48,871 bases of DNA from Bacteroidales bacterium (GTDB lineage: Bacteria > Bacteroidota > Bacteroidia > Bacteroidales > UBA932), in contig JAEESO010000018.1 of assembly GCA_016286385.1 (NCBI GenBank), forward strand, positions 1 to 48,871. Reading direction: 5' to 3'. Of the stretch, positions 17,083-25,849 are shown in pieces; the stretch's first letter is position 1; every line of letters starts with the position of its first letter. A program made the translations under genes and the position numbers. A model generated the notes under the pieces. The model saw only the letters and a list, made by a program, of their open reading frames with translations. It did no database searches and was not told the origin of the DNA.

Positions 17083-18755
17083 TGAAGCAAATCACCATTA
17101 CGCTTGCCTCAAGCGGAGAGAAGATTAGCATGGAGGTCGGGAGCACCCTGGCCTCCATTGCACCAAAGACAGTAAAGGACCCCAAAACCGGAAAGGAATA
17201 CCCGGTGCTTGCCGCCCTGTGTGACCATAAGCTCAAATCCCTGGACTACGAGGTCTTTGCCCCTCATTCCATAGAGTTTGTAGGCTTCAATCACCCTGAC
17301 GGCCGCCGCACGTATCTCCGCTCACTGAGCTTTCTGGCCCAAAGGGCGGCCCGTACGCTTTTCCCGGACAGGAAGTTCAAGATAAACCACTCCCTGCCCA
17401 GCGGCCTTTACTGCAAGCTTCGCGGTGAGCGTATTACGGACGAGCAGATCATGGCCCTCCGTGAGGAGATGCGCCGCCTGGTGGCCCAGGACCTTCCGTT
17501 CACCATGAAGGTACTTCCCGCCTATGAGGCAATAGAACTATTCGAGTCCCAGAATCAGGACCTTAAGGCCGATCTTATACGCACGGTGGGCCAGTTCTAC
17601 TGCAAGGTGAACTATCTTGACGGTGTGGCCGATAACTTCTACGGCGCCCTGGTTCCTTCCACCGGCTATCTGGAAGTGTTTGACCTGATGCCGTTCCACC
17701 ACGGATTCTGCCTTATGTATCCTTCCGACGAGGATATCACCCGCACAATTCCCCGCCAGAAGCAGATGAAACTCACTGCCACCCTGAAGGATTACGGACA
17801 CTGGTGCAAGACAACAGGTGTAGTGAGTGTCGGAGCGCTTAACAGGCGTCTCCTTGGCGGCGGCGCGGTGGAACTCATCAACCTCTGCGAAGCCCGCCAG
17901 GAAAGGGCATACGGAGCCCTTGCCGACAGGATTTTCGCCCAGAGGGACCGCGTGAAGATTGTGTTCATCGCAGGACCTTCCTCCAGCGGAAAGACTTCTT
18001 CTTCGCTTAGGGTAGCCCAGCAGCTTAAAGTGCTGGGAATGAATCCAAAGGTGATAGAACTGGACAATTACTTTGTGGAGCGTGAGCGCACGCCCCTGGA
18101 TTCTGACGGAAACCTTGACTTTGAGGCCCTTGAGGCAATGGACCTGGAACTTCTGGGGCAGCACCTCAATGACCTTCTTGCAGGTAAGGAGGTGGAGATT
18201 CCCCGTTATGACTTCAAGCAGGGACGCCCCTTCTTCGAGGGCAATATGATGCACCTTGAGGAGAACGACATCCTGGTGATGGAAGGTATCCACGCCCTTG
18301 ATCCCCAAATGGTGCCCAGCGTAGACCAGAGCCGCATTTTCCGCATCTATGCATCGGCCCTTACGTCCCTCAAACTGGACGAGAACTGCTGCATTTCCAC
18401 TACGGACAACAGGCTTCTGAGGCGTATGGTCAGGGACAACCGCGTGCGGGGCATTACCCCGGAGGATACAATTCTCCGCTGGCCTTCGGTGCGCCGCGGC
18501 GAGGGAAAGCATATCTTCCCCTTCCAGGAGAATGCCGATGCCCAGTTCAATACGGCCCTCCTGTATGAACTGCCAATGCTGCGGTACTACGCAGAGCCGC
18601 TCCTGAGGCGCATCCTCCCGTCTTCTCCGGCCTTCTCTGAAGCCAGGCGCCTTCTGAAGTTCCTGGATTTCATAGTGGCCCTTCAGCCGCAGGAGATAGA
18701 GGCAATCCCGCCTACTTCAATCATGAGGGAATTCATCGGAGGACAGACACTGTAA
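17082..18755 (+). CDS. nucleoside kinase-like protein (TGS/ThrRS-like N-terminus plus uridine-kinase domain)
   Basis: 557 residues. The N-terminal part resembles a TGS-like domain (about 1-65) and a threonyl-tRNA-synthetase second-domain region (about 70-230, with SLPSGLYCKL). The C-terminal half is a phosphoribulokinase/uridine-kinase fold with a P-loop GPSSSGKTSSSLRVA near residue 295 and a VMEGIHALDP segment. Such fusions are widespread in Bacteroidetes and are annotated as nucleoside kinases; the real substrate is uncertain. The start overlaps the susB stop by one base and uvrA starts 6 bp after its stop, so a housekeeping-type kinase and a repair gene ride on the end of the starch operon or use internal promoters that were not seen. 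Confidence 0.82.
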   Translation: MKQITITLASSGEKISMEVGSTLASIAPKTVKDPKTGKEYPVLAALCDHKLKSLDYEVFAPHSIEFVGFNHPDGRRTYLRSLSFLAQRAARTLFPDRKFKINHSLPSGLYCKLRGERITDEQIMALREEMRRLVAQDLPFTMKVLPAYEAIELFESQNQDLKADLIRTVGQFYCKVNYLDGVADNFYGALVPSTGYLEVFDLMPFHHGFCLMYPSDEDITRTIPRQKQMKLTATLKDYGHWCKTTGVVSVGALNRRLLGGGAVELINLCEARQERAYGALADRIFAQRDRVKIVFIAGPSSSGKTSSSLRVAQQLKVLGMNPKVIELDNYFVERERTPLDSDGNLDFEALEAMDLELLGQHLNDLLAGKEVEIPRYDFKQGRPFFEGNMMHLEENDILVMEGIHALDPQMVPSVDQSRIFRIYASALTSLKLDENCCISTTDNRLLRRMVRDNRVRGITPEDTILRWPSVRRGEGKHIFPFQENADAQFNTALLYELPMLRYYAEPLLRRILPSSPAFSEARRLLKFLDFIVALQPQEIEAIPPTSIMREFIGGQTL

Positions 18756-18761
18756 CTCAGT

Positions 18762-21512
18762 ATGGCCGGGGACTTCATAGAGATACGCGGAGCGCGGGCG
18801 AACAACCTGCAGGGGATAGACGTTGACATCCCTCGCGGGAAGTTTGTGGTGGTGACGGGCCTTAGCGGCAGCGGCAAGAGTTCGCTGGCTTTTGATACGC
18901 TTTATGCGGAGGGCCAGCGCCGCTACATGGACACCCTTTCCACCTATGCCAAGCACTTTATGGGCATACTGGAAAAGCCTGAGGTTGAGGAGATTACGGG
19001 CCTCAGTCCCATCATTGCCATAGAGCAGAAGACAACCGGAAACAACCCCCGTTCCACGGTTGGAACCATAACGGAAATCTACGACTTCCTGAGGCTTCTC
19101 TACGCCAAGGGCTCCAGGGCCATTTCCCCGGAAACCGGCCTTGAGATGGTCCGCTACAACGATTCCCAGATAGTGGACCTCATAATGAGCAAGTTCGCGG
19201 GCCGGAAATGCTACCTTCTCTCTCCTCTTGTCAGGGGCCGAAAAGGTCACTACCGTGAGCTTTTTGAGCAGCTCCGGAAGCGCGGCTATATGGAGGTGCG
19301 GATAGACGGGGAAATCCAGGACATCGTGCCTGAGATGGCCCTTGACCGCTACAAGCCGCACTTCATAGAACTGGTTGTGGACCGCCTTATCCCGGAAGCC
19401 GGGGACGATAGAAGGGTGAGGGACTCGGTGGGGAAGGCAATCGGCCTTGGAAAGGGATCCGTTGCCATCCTTGACGTTGAAAGCGGAGAGATCTCCCACT
19501 ATTCAAAGCACCTTGTGGACCCCCAGAGCGGCCTTTCCCTCCAGGAGCCTCAGCCGCACAGTTTCTCATTCAACTCGCCTCAGGGCTACTGCCCTCACTG
19601 CAAGGGCCTTGGGACTATTGTGGACGTGAACATTGACACAATCATCCCCGACCGCTCCAGGAGTGTGGCCGATGGCGGCATAGTTCCTCTTGGGAAGGTC
19701 CGTGAGAACCGCAAGTTCGATATAATCCGGGCCATTGCGCGTAAATACGGTTTCAGCCTGTACGATCCCATCGGCACCCTGCCTGATGAGGTAGTGAGCC
19801 TTCTGGTGTATGGCTCCGAGGACCTTTTCCGCGTGGGTGAAGGGAATCTTACGGAGATGGAAACCTGGGGCGGAGTCATTGAGAATATTGAGGACACCGT
19901 GGTCTGTCCCGTGTGCGGCGGTACCCGTCTCAACAAGGAGGCAATGTGCTTCCGCGTGGATGGAAAAACCATTTCAGAGGTGTCTGAAATGGAGATTTCG
20001 GAACTTGCCGCCTGGCTGGAAAAGATTCCGGAAGGCTTCAACCAGAAGGAACTGAACGTGTCCAGGGATATTCTCAAGGAGCTCAGGGAGCGCGTCAGGT
20101 TCATGCTGGATGTGGGCCTTGACTACCTGTCGCTGGACCGCCCCACCGGGTCTCTTTCCGGCGGTGAGAGCCAGCGTATCCGCCTGGCAACCCAGATAGG
20201 CTCCAAACTGGTGAATGTGCTGTATATACTGGATGAGCCTTCTATCGGCCTTCATCAGAAGGATAACCGGAAGCTCATTGCGTCCTTGAAGGCGCTGCGC
20301 GACGAGGGTAACTCCGTGATGGTTGTGGAGCACGACGCAGAAACTATGATGAGCGCCGACTGGCTTGTGGATGTGGGCCCCGGCGCAGGAGAAAACGGCG
20401 GCAGGATATGCCTGAACGGGCCTCTGAAGGAGCTGCTGGCTTCCGGGGAATCTCTTACGCTGGATTACCTTAGGGGGAAGAGGCGCATAGAAGTTCCGGC
20501 TGCCAGAAGGCCCGGGAACGGCAAGTTTCTAACGCTTAAGGGCGCCACAGGAAATAACCTCAAGGGCGTGGACGTGAGTTTCCCGCTGGGCTGTCTCATT
20601 GGAGTTGCCGGACTTTCCGGATCCGGCAAGAGCTCGCTTGTCAACGAGACCCTGATGCCAATCCTGAAACAGAAGTTCTACCGCTCCAAGGAGCGTCCGC
20701 TGCCGTACGCGTCCATAGAGGGCATAGAGAATATTGACAAGCTCATAGAGATAGACCAGAGCCCTATCGGCCGCACGCCACGTTCCAATCCCGCAACGTT
20801 TACGGGAGTGTTCAGCGACATCCGCACCCTCTTTGAGGAAACTCCGGATGCAAAGGTTCGCGGTTATAAGGCCGGCAGGTTTTCCTTCAACGTCCCCGGA
20901 GGCCGATGCGAGGAGTGCAAGGGCGCCGGCATCAAGGTGATAGAGATGAACTTCCTGCCGTCCGTACACGTCCCCTGTGAGGCCTGCGGCGGAAGGCGTT
21001 ACAACGAGGACACCCTGGCCGTACGCTACAAGGGTAAGAACATCAATGATGTCCTGGAGATGTCCATCTCCGAAGCCTACGAGTTCTTCAAGCCCGTTCC
21101 AAAGATTGCCGCCAAGCTGAAGGCAATGCTGGATGTGGGCCTTGGATACGTTCGCCTTGGCCAGAGCGCCATCACCCTTTCCGGCGGCGAGAGTCAGCGA
21201 ATGAAGCTGGCCGCGGAACTCTCACGCCCCTCCACGGGAAATACCCTGTATATCCTTGACGAGCCCACCACCGGCCTTCACTTTGAAGATATCAAAGTGC
21301 TGCTGGGAGTGCTTCAGAGGCTTGTTGAGGCGGGGAATACCATTATTATAATAGAGCACAATCTGGACGTCCTGAAGAGCGTTGACTACCTCTTTGACAT
21401 GGGCCCGGAAGGTGGCCGCAAGGGTGGCCGGATTGTTGCCCAGGGTACTCCGGAGCAGCTGGCCTCGAACCCCGCTTCCGTCACCGGCCCCTATCTCAAG
21501 GACGTGCTGTAG
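18762..21512 (+). CDS. uvrA: excinuclease ABC subunit A (UvrA)
   Basis: 916-residue UvrA, the damage-recognition ATPase of nucleotide excision repair. Two ABC modules are complete: Walker A GLSGSGKSSLAF near residue 32 and GLSGSGKSSLVNETL near residue 620, and signatures LSGGESQRIRLA and LSGGESQRMKLA. Two zinc modules are visible as CPHC with CPVC and as CEEC with CEAC. The N-terminal region reads MDTLSTYAKHFMG where many UvrA proteins have a Ser-Ala-Tyr-Ala-Arg variant, and the short Cys/His pair usually near residue 120-130 is absent (AISPETGLEMV); this fits a second UvrA lineage found in Bacteroidetes. The gene follows the kinase gene by 6 bp. Confidence 0.93.
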   Translation: MAGDFIEIRGARANNLQGIDVDIPRGKFVVVTGLSGSGKSSLAFDTLYAEGQRRYMDTLSTYAKHFMGILEKPEVEEITGLSPIIAIEQKTTGNNPRSTVGTITEIYDFLRLLYAKGSRAISPETGLEMVRYNDSQIVDLIMSKFAGRKCYLLSPLVRGRKGHYRELFEQLRKRGYMEVRIDGEIQDIVPEMALDRYKPHFIELVVDRLIPEAGDDRRVRDSVGKAIGLGKGSVAILDVESGEISHYSKHLVDPQSGLSLQEPQPHSFSFNSPQGYCPHCKGLGTIVDVNIDTIIPDRSRSVADGGIVPLGKVRENRKFDIIRAIARKYGFSLYDPIGTLPDEVVSLLVYGSEDLFRVGEGNLTEMETWGGVIENIEDTVVCPVCGGTRLNKEAMCFRVDGKTISEVSEMEISELAAWLEKIPEGFNQKELNVSRDILKELRERVRFMLDVGLDYLSLDRPTGSLSGGESQRIRLATQIGSKLVNVLYILDEPSIGLHQKDNRKLIASLKALRDEGNSVMVVEHDAETMMSADWLVDVGPGAGENGGRICLNGPLKELLASGESLTLDYLRGKRRIEVPAARRPGNGKFLTLKGATGNNLKGVDVSFPLGCLIGVAGLSGSGKSSLVNETLMPILKQKFYRSKERPLPYASIEGIENIDKLIEIDQSPIGRTPRSNPATFTGVFSDIRTLFEETPDAKVRGYKAGRFSFNVPGGRCEECKGAGIKVIEMNFLPSVHVPCEACGGRRYNEDTLAVRYKGKNINDVLEMSISEAYEFFKPVPKIAAKLKAMLDVGLGYVRLGQSAITLSGGESQRMKLAAELSRPSTGNTLYILDEPTTGLHFEDIKVLLGVLQRLVEAGNTIIIIEHNLDVLKSVDYLFDMGPEGGRKGGRIVAQGTPEQLASNPASVTGPYLKDVL

Positions 21513-21522
21513 GTTTTTGCCT

Positions 21523-21535
21523 TGGACCAGGTCCA
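21523..21535. repeat. 13-bp palindrome TGGACCAGGTCCA, copy 1
   Basis: Sits 10 bp after the uvrA stop, between convergent genes. Including flanks, 17 bp (CCTTGGACC-W-GGTCCAC) are shared with a site at 25719-25731. It could be an operator or a leftover repeat; no function is assigned. Confidence 0.45.
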
Positions 21536-21543
21536 CAAAGGGA

Positions 21544-22503
21544 CTATGCCGTACCCCATTCCGCGCGGAGGCGGTCCATCAGGTGCATTATGTAGAGGAT
21601 TTCCGCGTGGGGCATAGCAGACGGCTCCAGGGCTCCGGCAGCAATTGCGTCACGGCAGGCACGGAACTGATACTCGAATCCGGTAATCTGCTCCGGCACG
21701 GCCACGGTCTTCTCCACTATATGGCGTTTACGGCACACGCTTACGGTCTTGGGATTGATAAGATCGTCAAAGACAAGGTAACCCGTGGTGCCGGCTATCA
21801 AGGCCTCATTTCCTCCCTGGCACCAAGCGGAGCAGTCCAGTGAGGCCAGGGTGCCGTCGGAAAGGACCATTGTAACCTGCTCGGATGCATCTACGCCTGT
21901 AGGGGCTTTGACGCAGGTGGTGTTAATCTGAGAAACGGGGGCATCGAAGTACATCCTCACAAAGTTCAGAAGGTACACGCCAAGGTCCAGAAGGGCACCG
22001 CCTCCAAGTTCGGGGCTGATGATGCGCTCTTTGTCGGACACATTGTAAGCCAGGGTGGCCTGAACCATGCGGGGCTCTCCAATGATGCCGGACTCCAAAA
22101 GTTTACGGCCAATCTCCCGTACCGGCATATACCGCGGCCAGATGGCTTCTCCCACAAAAACGCCTTTGTCGCGTGCCAGGGCAATGATTTCTGCCGTTTC
22201 CGTGGCATTGAGCATAAAGGACTTCTCCACAAGGCAGGGCTTCCCGGCAAGGATGGCGTCACGTGTCACTCCAAAGTGGCATGAGTGCGGCACGGCTATA
22301 TACACAAGGTCCACATCGTGGTCTGCAAGCAGTGCGGCGTATGATCCGTATGCCCTGGGAATGTCAAAGAGCCCGGCAAAGGCCCGGGCCTTCTCCTCAG
22401 AACGTGAACCTATGGCAATGCAGGTCATATCTTCCATTGCCTGAAGCGTGCGGGCCGCTTTTTCCGCGATGTGCCCGGCACCGATTATTCCAACTTTGAA
22501 CAT
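21544..22503 (-). CDS. Gfo/Idh/MocA family NAD(P)-dependent oxidoreductase
   Basis: 319 residues from the start ATG at 22501-22503 (MFKVGIIGAGHIAEK). A Rossmann dinucleotide fold is at the N-terminus (GIIGAGHIAEKAA), followed by YIAVPHSCH and the conserved EKSF (EKP-like, about residue 94) of the family; the C-terminal alpha/beta domain holds a GGGALLDLGVY segment. The enzyme probably oxidises or reduces a sugar or polyol; the substrate is unknown. An upstream in-frame start at 22548 would overlap the repeat array and is less likely. A possible -7 box (TATCTTTA, 22508-22515) lies so close that the transcript would be nearly leaderless. It converges with uvrA. Confidence 0.88.
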   Translation of the reverse strand: MFKVGIIGAGHIAEKAARTLQAMEDMTCIAIGSRSEEKARAFAGLFDIPRAYGSYAALLADHDVDLVYIAVPHSCHFGVTRDAILAGKPCLVEKSFMLNATETAEIIALARDKGVFVGEAIWPRYMPVREIGRKLLESGIIGEPRMVQATLAYNVSDKERIISPELGGGALLDLGVYLLNFVRMYFDAPVSQINTTCVKAPTGVDASEQVTMVLSDGTLASLDCSAWCQGGNEALIAGTTGYLVFDDLINPKTVSVCRKRHIVEKTVAVPEQITGFEYQFRACRDAIAAGALEPSAMPHAEILYIMHLMDRLRAEWGTA

Positions 22504-22507
22504 GGTG

Positions 22508-22515
22508 TAAAGATA
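22508..22515 (-). promoter_or_regulatory. possible -7 box of the oxidoreductase gene
   Basis: TATCTTTA on the minus strand, one mismatch from TAnnTTTG. The expected -33 position falls on the first arm of the repeat array at 22535. Confidence 0.4.
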
Positions 22516-22534
22516 GGTATTTTTCCGGACAGTT

Positions 22535-22670
22535 TGCCGTGTCGACACTCAGATTGCCTGTAGCGGCGTTTTTGCGTCAACACGGCAGCGATTTCACGGA
22601 AAAAGGCCGATTTCCTTGCCGTGTTGGCACCGGAATCGGCCTTATACGCGTTTTAGCCGTCAACACGGCA
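22535..22670. repeat. mirror-symmetric inverted array, family A (four 12-bp arms)
   Basis: Four copies of a word close to TGCCGTGTTGAC alternate in orientation: forward 22535-22546, reverse 22576-22587, forward 22617-22628, reverse 22659-22670. Starts are spaced 41, 41 and 42 bp. The spacers contain GCGTTTTTGC- or GCGTTTTAGCC-like text and GGCCGAT twice. The right half (22617-22670) recurs in inverted orientation at 25754-25807. It fills the gap between the oxidoreductase promoter and the 3' end of the DUF2207 gene. Confidence 0.85.
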
Positions 22671-22685
22671 GGGCGTGTATGTCCA

Positions 22686-24341
22686 CTACCTTCCTCCGCC
22701 GCCGAAACCGCCGCCTGAGAAGCCGCCGCCACCGCCGAAGGAAGCGTGGCCGCCGGTGCCGTTGATGTTGCCGGCCTTGGCTATTGCATTGCCAAATGAG
22801 CGGGTACTCATATTGTTGGTCCAAAGAACCATGTACGTGAAGCGGTCTGAGTCCATGCCGGTGCTGCGGGCCACCTCCTCATAGACAGAAGGATACAGTT
22901 TCTTGAACTGCTTTGCAACTTTCTCCGCAATCCCGAAGAGCTGGGCAAACACCAGGTAATCCTTCCATAGGCCAACCTCGTTGGAGGCTCTTTCGCCGCT
23001 TAATGTGAAGTCCTTCAGGAAGTTACGGAACTCTATGAGATGACATGCTTGCTGCTGTCCTTCCGTGGTGCAGGTGCCTTCAGAGAGGAAGTAGCCCTTG
23101 TCACGGAACCATGTTTTGCCGCGTGCTATGGCGCGGTCCGGCCAGGCTGTCATCTTCTTGTAGTTCTTGGTAGACCACTTCTCAAATTCGTTCTTCTCCA
23201 GGATTCTGTTGTCTCCGGCGGCGCTGAGGGCCCACTGGTAGAGGTCTTCCTCTACGTCGTCCATGCTGGCGGTATCGGCCTCAAAGAGAAGATTTACGCG
23301 TTTGTCTGACTTGGGATCCGGCATCACCTTAAGCTTTCCGTCCATGATCCAGCGGAGGAAAAACGCTCCTATGATATTCTGAGCCGGGGTATTATTACCA
23401 AAGCGGGCGCCTTTTGCAAGAGTATATTCTGCCGCAAAGAGGTTGCCGTCAAGGGGGATGTCCCTGTACCAACCGTCAATCTTGGTGCGTCCGAAGATGG
23501 ACTTTTTCCACTTGTATCCAAGGGCAGATGCAATGGCAACGTATATGATAAGGAATATTCCGCCGATGAAAAGCAGGGCAAAACCTATGAGGAACCACTT
23601 CTCTGCTGGGTCGTCCTCTCCATATGAACTGTCTTCAAGGGCTTTGTCAATGAGATCCTGCGCGGAACCGCCTTTACTAACGGCGGGCTGGAAGATGCCC
23701 TTTTCAAACTTCACGGCGGTGATGAGTTTGGAACTGTAGTCCATGGACTCGGATGTCTCCGCCACAACCTTTCCATCCTTCACGTTTATGTCTCCGTAGA
23801 AGCCGAAGGCCCATACGCGGGTGTTGTCGTAGGTCCACTGAGGGCAGTCAAATGCCGGGCCGATAGTAACCCTCACATGCTCCGGAGCATCAGGCATGCC
23901 GGGATTCACGAACATGAAGTTGAAGGCATCGGCATCATCATAGGCCTGCACCAGGCCGGTGAGGACGAAGGTAACCTCCCAGTTGTGGGCGCCGGGTTCT
24001 CCAAGGCCCCAGCAAAGCTCAGCGCCGTTACGCTTGCGCACAATGCCACACTTCCCGGTTTTCCAGCTGCGGGAGCGGTCAACGTCCCATTTGTCTCCAA
24101 GGCTTTGCATAGGAACGCCGTTATCCGTTACGCTGAGGGAGCCGATGGTCATGGGGCCAAGGTTCTCCACGGGAATGTACCACTCCGTATTTTCAGAGTC
24201 AACCCGCATTGACCAGCGCTGGGTAACCACGGCGCTGCCGTCCTTGTTGACGGCAACATTTATGTCAAGGTCACGGACCTCATGGGCAAAAGCCGCAGCG
24301 CAGAGCACTGCGGCGGCAACAAGTGCAAAAAGCCTTTTCAT
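22686..24341 (-). CDS. DUF2207 family membrane protein
   Basis: 551 residues: signal peptide (about 1-19), a periplasmic beta-rich DUF2207 domain (about 20-250, starting HEVRDLDINVAVNKDGSAVV), a membrane helix near 260-283 (FLIGFALLFIGGIFLIIYVA) and a long cytoplasmic region. The C-terminus is a low-complexity glycine-rich tail with repeated GGG, which is typical of this family. The function is unknown; it is usually encoded beside LemA, as here, where its start directly abuts the lemA stop. The pair should be cotranscribed leftward. Confidence 0.88.
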   Translation of the reverse strand: MKRLFALVAAAVLCAAAFAHEVRDLDINVAVNKDGSAVVTQRWSMRVDSENTEWYIPVENLGPMTIGSLSVTDNGVPMQSLGDKWDVDRSRSWKTGKCGIVRKRNGAELCWGLGEPGAHNWEVTFVLTGLVQAYDDADAFNFMFVNPGMPDAPEHVRVTIGPAFDCPQWTYDNTRVWAFGFYGDINVKDGKVVAETSESMDYSSKLITAVKFEKGIFQPAVSKGGSAQDLIDKALEDSSYGEDDPAEKWFLIGFALLFIGGIFLIIYVAIASALGYKWKKSIFGRTKIDGWYRDIPLDGNLFAAEYTLAKGARFGNNTPAQNIIGAFFLRWIMDGKLKVMPDPKSDKRVNLLFEADTASMDDVEEDLYQWALSAAGDNRILEKNEFEKWSTKNYKKMTAWPDRAIARGKTWFRDKGYFLSEGTCTTEGQQQACHLIEFRNFLKDFTLSGERASNEVGLWKDYLVFAQLFGIAEKVAKQFKKLYPSVYEEVARSTGMDSDRFTYMVLWTNNMSTRSFGNAIAKAGNINGTGGHASFGGGGGFSGGGFGGGGR

Positions 24342-24887
24342 CTAGATTTCCGGGTAATCTTTCTTGGAAACGTCGTCGGCAAGGTAATCACGCTTTGCAA
24401 AGCCCAGGATGCCGGCCACCAGGGAGGTGGGGAATACGCGGACCTGCTGGTTGAAGCGGGTTACGGTGTCGTTGAAGGTCATGCGGGACAGGCGGACGTT
24501 CTCCTCATAGTCCTTGATGTCCTTCATGGTCTGCTGGTAGTTGGCGCTGGCCTTCAGGTCCGGATATGCCTCTGCAACGGCGATGAGCTTTGCGCCGATT
24601 GCCGCAAGGGCTTCCTCGTTGGCATTGATATCGGCCGCGGTGGGATTGGGGGAGGAGACAATCTTACGTTCCTTCACAATCTTCTCAAGGGTATCGGCCT
24701 CATAGGAAGCATATTCCCTAGTGAGCTTGATGAGAGCCTTGAGGGCATCGAAACGGCTGATTTGCTGGACGTTGATCTGCTTCAGGGCATTGTTGCATAG
24801 TTCGTCGCTTTTGACAAGGCGGTTCTGAACGCCGATAATCCAGATTACAAGGACTGCCAGGACGGCAAGGATAATAGCTAAAGTCAT
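24342..24887 (-). CDS. lemA: LemA family protein
   Basis: 181 residues from the ATG at 24887 (MTLAIILAVLAVLVIW). One N-terminal membrane helix is followed by an all-helical LemA domain with RLVKSDELCNNALKQINVQ, FDALKALIKLTREYASYE and a C-terminal FNDTVTRFNQQVRVFP motif, which is highly conserved in LemA. The longer upstream reading would run through the promoter region and is rejected. LemA proteins are membrane-anchored with an outward helical bundle and poorly known function. It is the first gene of the lemA-DUF2207 pair. Confidence 0.92.
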   Translation of the reverse strand: MTLAIILAVLAVLVIWIIGVQNRLVKSDELCNNALKQINVQQISRFDALKALIKLTREYASYEADTLEKIVKERKIVSSPNPTAADINANEEALAAIGAKLIAVAEAYPDLKASANYQQTMKDIKDYEENVRLSRMTFNDTVTRFNQQVRVFPTSLVAGILGFAKRDYLADDVSKKDYPEI

Positions 24888-24928
24888 AGTACTGTTGAGT
24901 TTTATTATGCGAATATACAAATTTTGCA

Positions 24929-24936
24929 TAAATTTG
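24929..24936 (+). promoter_or_regulatory. -7 box of the DUF975 gene
   Basis: TAAATTTG matches TAnnTTTG, 27 bp before the ATG at 24964. The divergent lemA side has a weaker TATATTCG at 24910-24917 (minus strand). Confidence 0.5.
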
Positions 24937-24963
24937 CGTATAGAATAAACGTTTATTACACAT

Positions 24964-25701
24964 ATGAAAACAAACCAGGAATTCAAGAATGCCGCCCTTG
25001 ACGCACTTCGCGGCAATTGGGGGAAAGCCGTTGTTGCAACGCTTATTTATGTGCTTATCCTTTCATTCATAACCGGTCCTACGGTTTACAGCACCACCCA
25101 GGTCCAGAAGCAGCTTACGGACCTTGCCGCCACTTCCCCTACCGGTTATCAGGCAGCGGCCCTCATCACATCCCCTGAATTCATCGCTCTCCAGCAGCGG
25201 GCCACCAGCACCAGCGGAATCTCCACCCTTCTGCAGTTCCTGCTGGTCCTGCCCCTCTCCCTTGGCTTCCTGAATGCGTTCAGGAAACTGCTTGTAGCCG
25301 GAGACGGCCAGATCCTGTCCAACACATTCCGTATCGGATTCAGCAACTACTGGCACAAGGTATGGGGCATGCTACTTATGACAATCATGGTGTTCCTGTG
25401 GTCCCTCCTCCTTGTAATCCCCGGTATCATCAAGTGGTTCTCCTATGCCATGACCCCCTTCATCCTTGAGGAGAATCCGGAGCTCAGCGCATCAGACGCC
25501 ATCCACCGCAGCCGTATGATGATGCGCGGACATAAGTTCGACCTTTTCTATCTGTACCTGAGCTTTATCGGCTGGTTCATCCTGTGCATCCTCACCGCCG
25601 GCATCGGCTTCCTGTGGCTTGGCCCTTACGTGGACACCGCCATCGCCGCCTTCTATGAGGAGGTCAAGGCCGATTACGCCCTCAACGGCGGCCTGGACTA
25701 A
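24964..25701 (+). CDS. DUF975 family integral membrane protein
   Basis: 245-residue membrane protein starting KTNQEFKNAALDALRGNWGK, the usual DUF975 opening. About five hydrophobic segments are visible, including VVATLIYVLILSFI, LLQFLLVLPLSLGFL and MLLMTIMVFLWSLLLVIPGI, and the conserved SASDAIHRSRMMMRGHK motif sits near residue 180. The family is found in many gut bacteria without a known role. It is divergent from lemA. The 3' end is followed by a 13-bp palindrome and a half repeat array, not by an obvious terminator. Confidence 0.85.
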   Translation: MKTNQEFKNAALDALRGNWGKAVVATLIYVLILSFITGPTVYSTTQVQKQLTDLAATSPTGYQAAALITSPEFIALQQRATSTSGISTLLQFLLVLPLSLGFLNAFRKLLVAGDGQILSNTFRIGFSNYWHKVWGMLLMTIMVFLWSLLLVIPGIIKWFSYAMTPFILEENPELSASDAIHRSRMMMRGHKFDLFYLYLSFIGWFILCILTAGIGFLWLGPYVDTAIAAFYEEVKADYALNGGLD

Positions 25702-25718
25702 GGCGCGTACGTTGCCCT

Positions 25719-25731
25719 TGGACCTGGTCCA
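25719..25731. repeat. 13-bp palindrome TGGACCTGGTCCA, copy 2
   Basis: Second copy of the TGGACC-W-GGTCCA site seen at 21523-21535, here 17 bp after the DUF975 stop and 22 bp before the repeat unit at 25754. Confidence 0.45.
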
Positions 25732-25753
25732 CGGCATGCAACGGCGCATGTCT

Positions 25754-25807
25754 TGCCGTGTTGACGGCTAAAACGCGCATAAGGCCGATTCCGGAGCCAA
25801 CACGGCA
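25754..25807. repeat. inverted repeat unit, family A, single forward-reverse pair
   Basis: TGCCGTGTTGAC (25754-25765) and its near-reverse GCCAACACGGCA (25796-25807) enclose a 30-bp spacer. The spacer is identical at 28 of 30 positions to the reverse complement of 22629-22658. The unit contains GGCCGAT and ends one base before the -33 TTTG of the tRNA-Pro promoter. Confidence 0.85.
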
Positions 25808-25808
25808 A

Positions 25809-25840
25809 TTTGGAAATACCATCAAATTAGCGTATCTTTG
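25809..25840 (+). promoter_or_regulatory. promoter of tRNA-Pro and the xylose operon
   Basis: TTTG (25809-25812), 20 bp, then TATCTTTG (25833-25840): a textbook Bacteroidetes promoter. The tRNA begins 10 bp after the -7 box. No other promoter fits between it and xylB. Confidence 0.8.
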
Positions 25841-25849
25841 TATACTATT

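Noticed and set aside
17538..18512. 324-residue minus-strand ORF
   Set aside because: Antisense shadow of the nucleoside-kinase-like gene, which has an intact P-loop and gene overlaps on both sides.
22503..22548. Upstream start for the oxidoreductase gene
   Set aside because: The extra 15 residues would be encoded by the repeat array and promoter region; the Rossmann motif starts normally from the Met at 22503.
22690..22740. Glycine-rich low-complexity stretch as a sign of frameshift
   Set aside because: Repeated GGG tails are usual at the C-terminus of DUF2207 proteins; the frame is intact.
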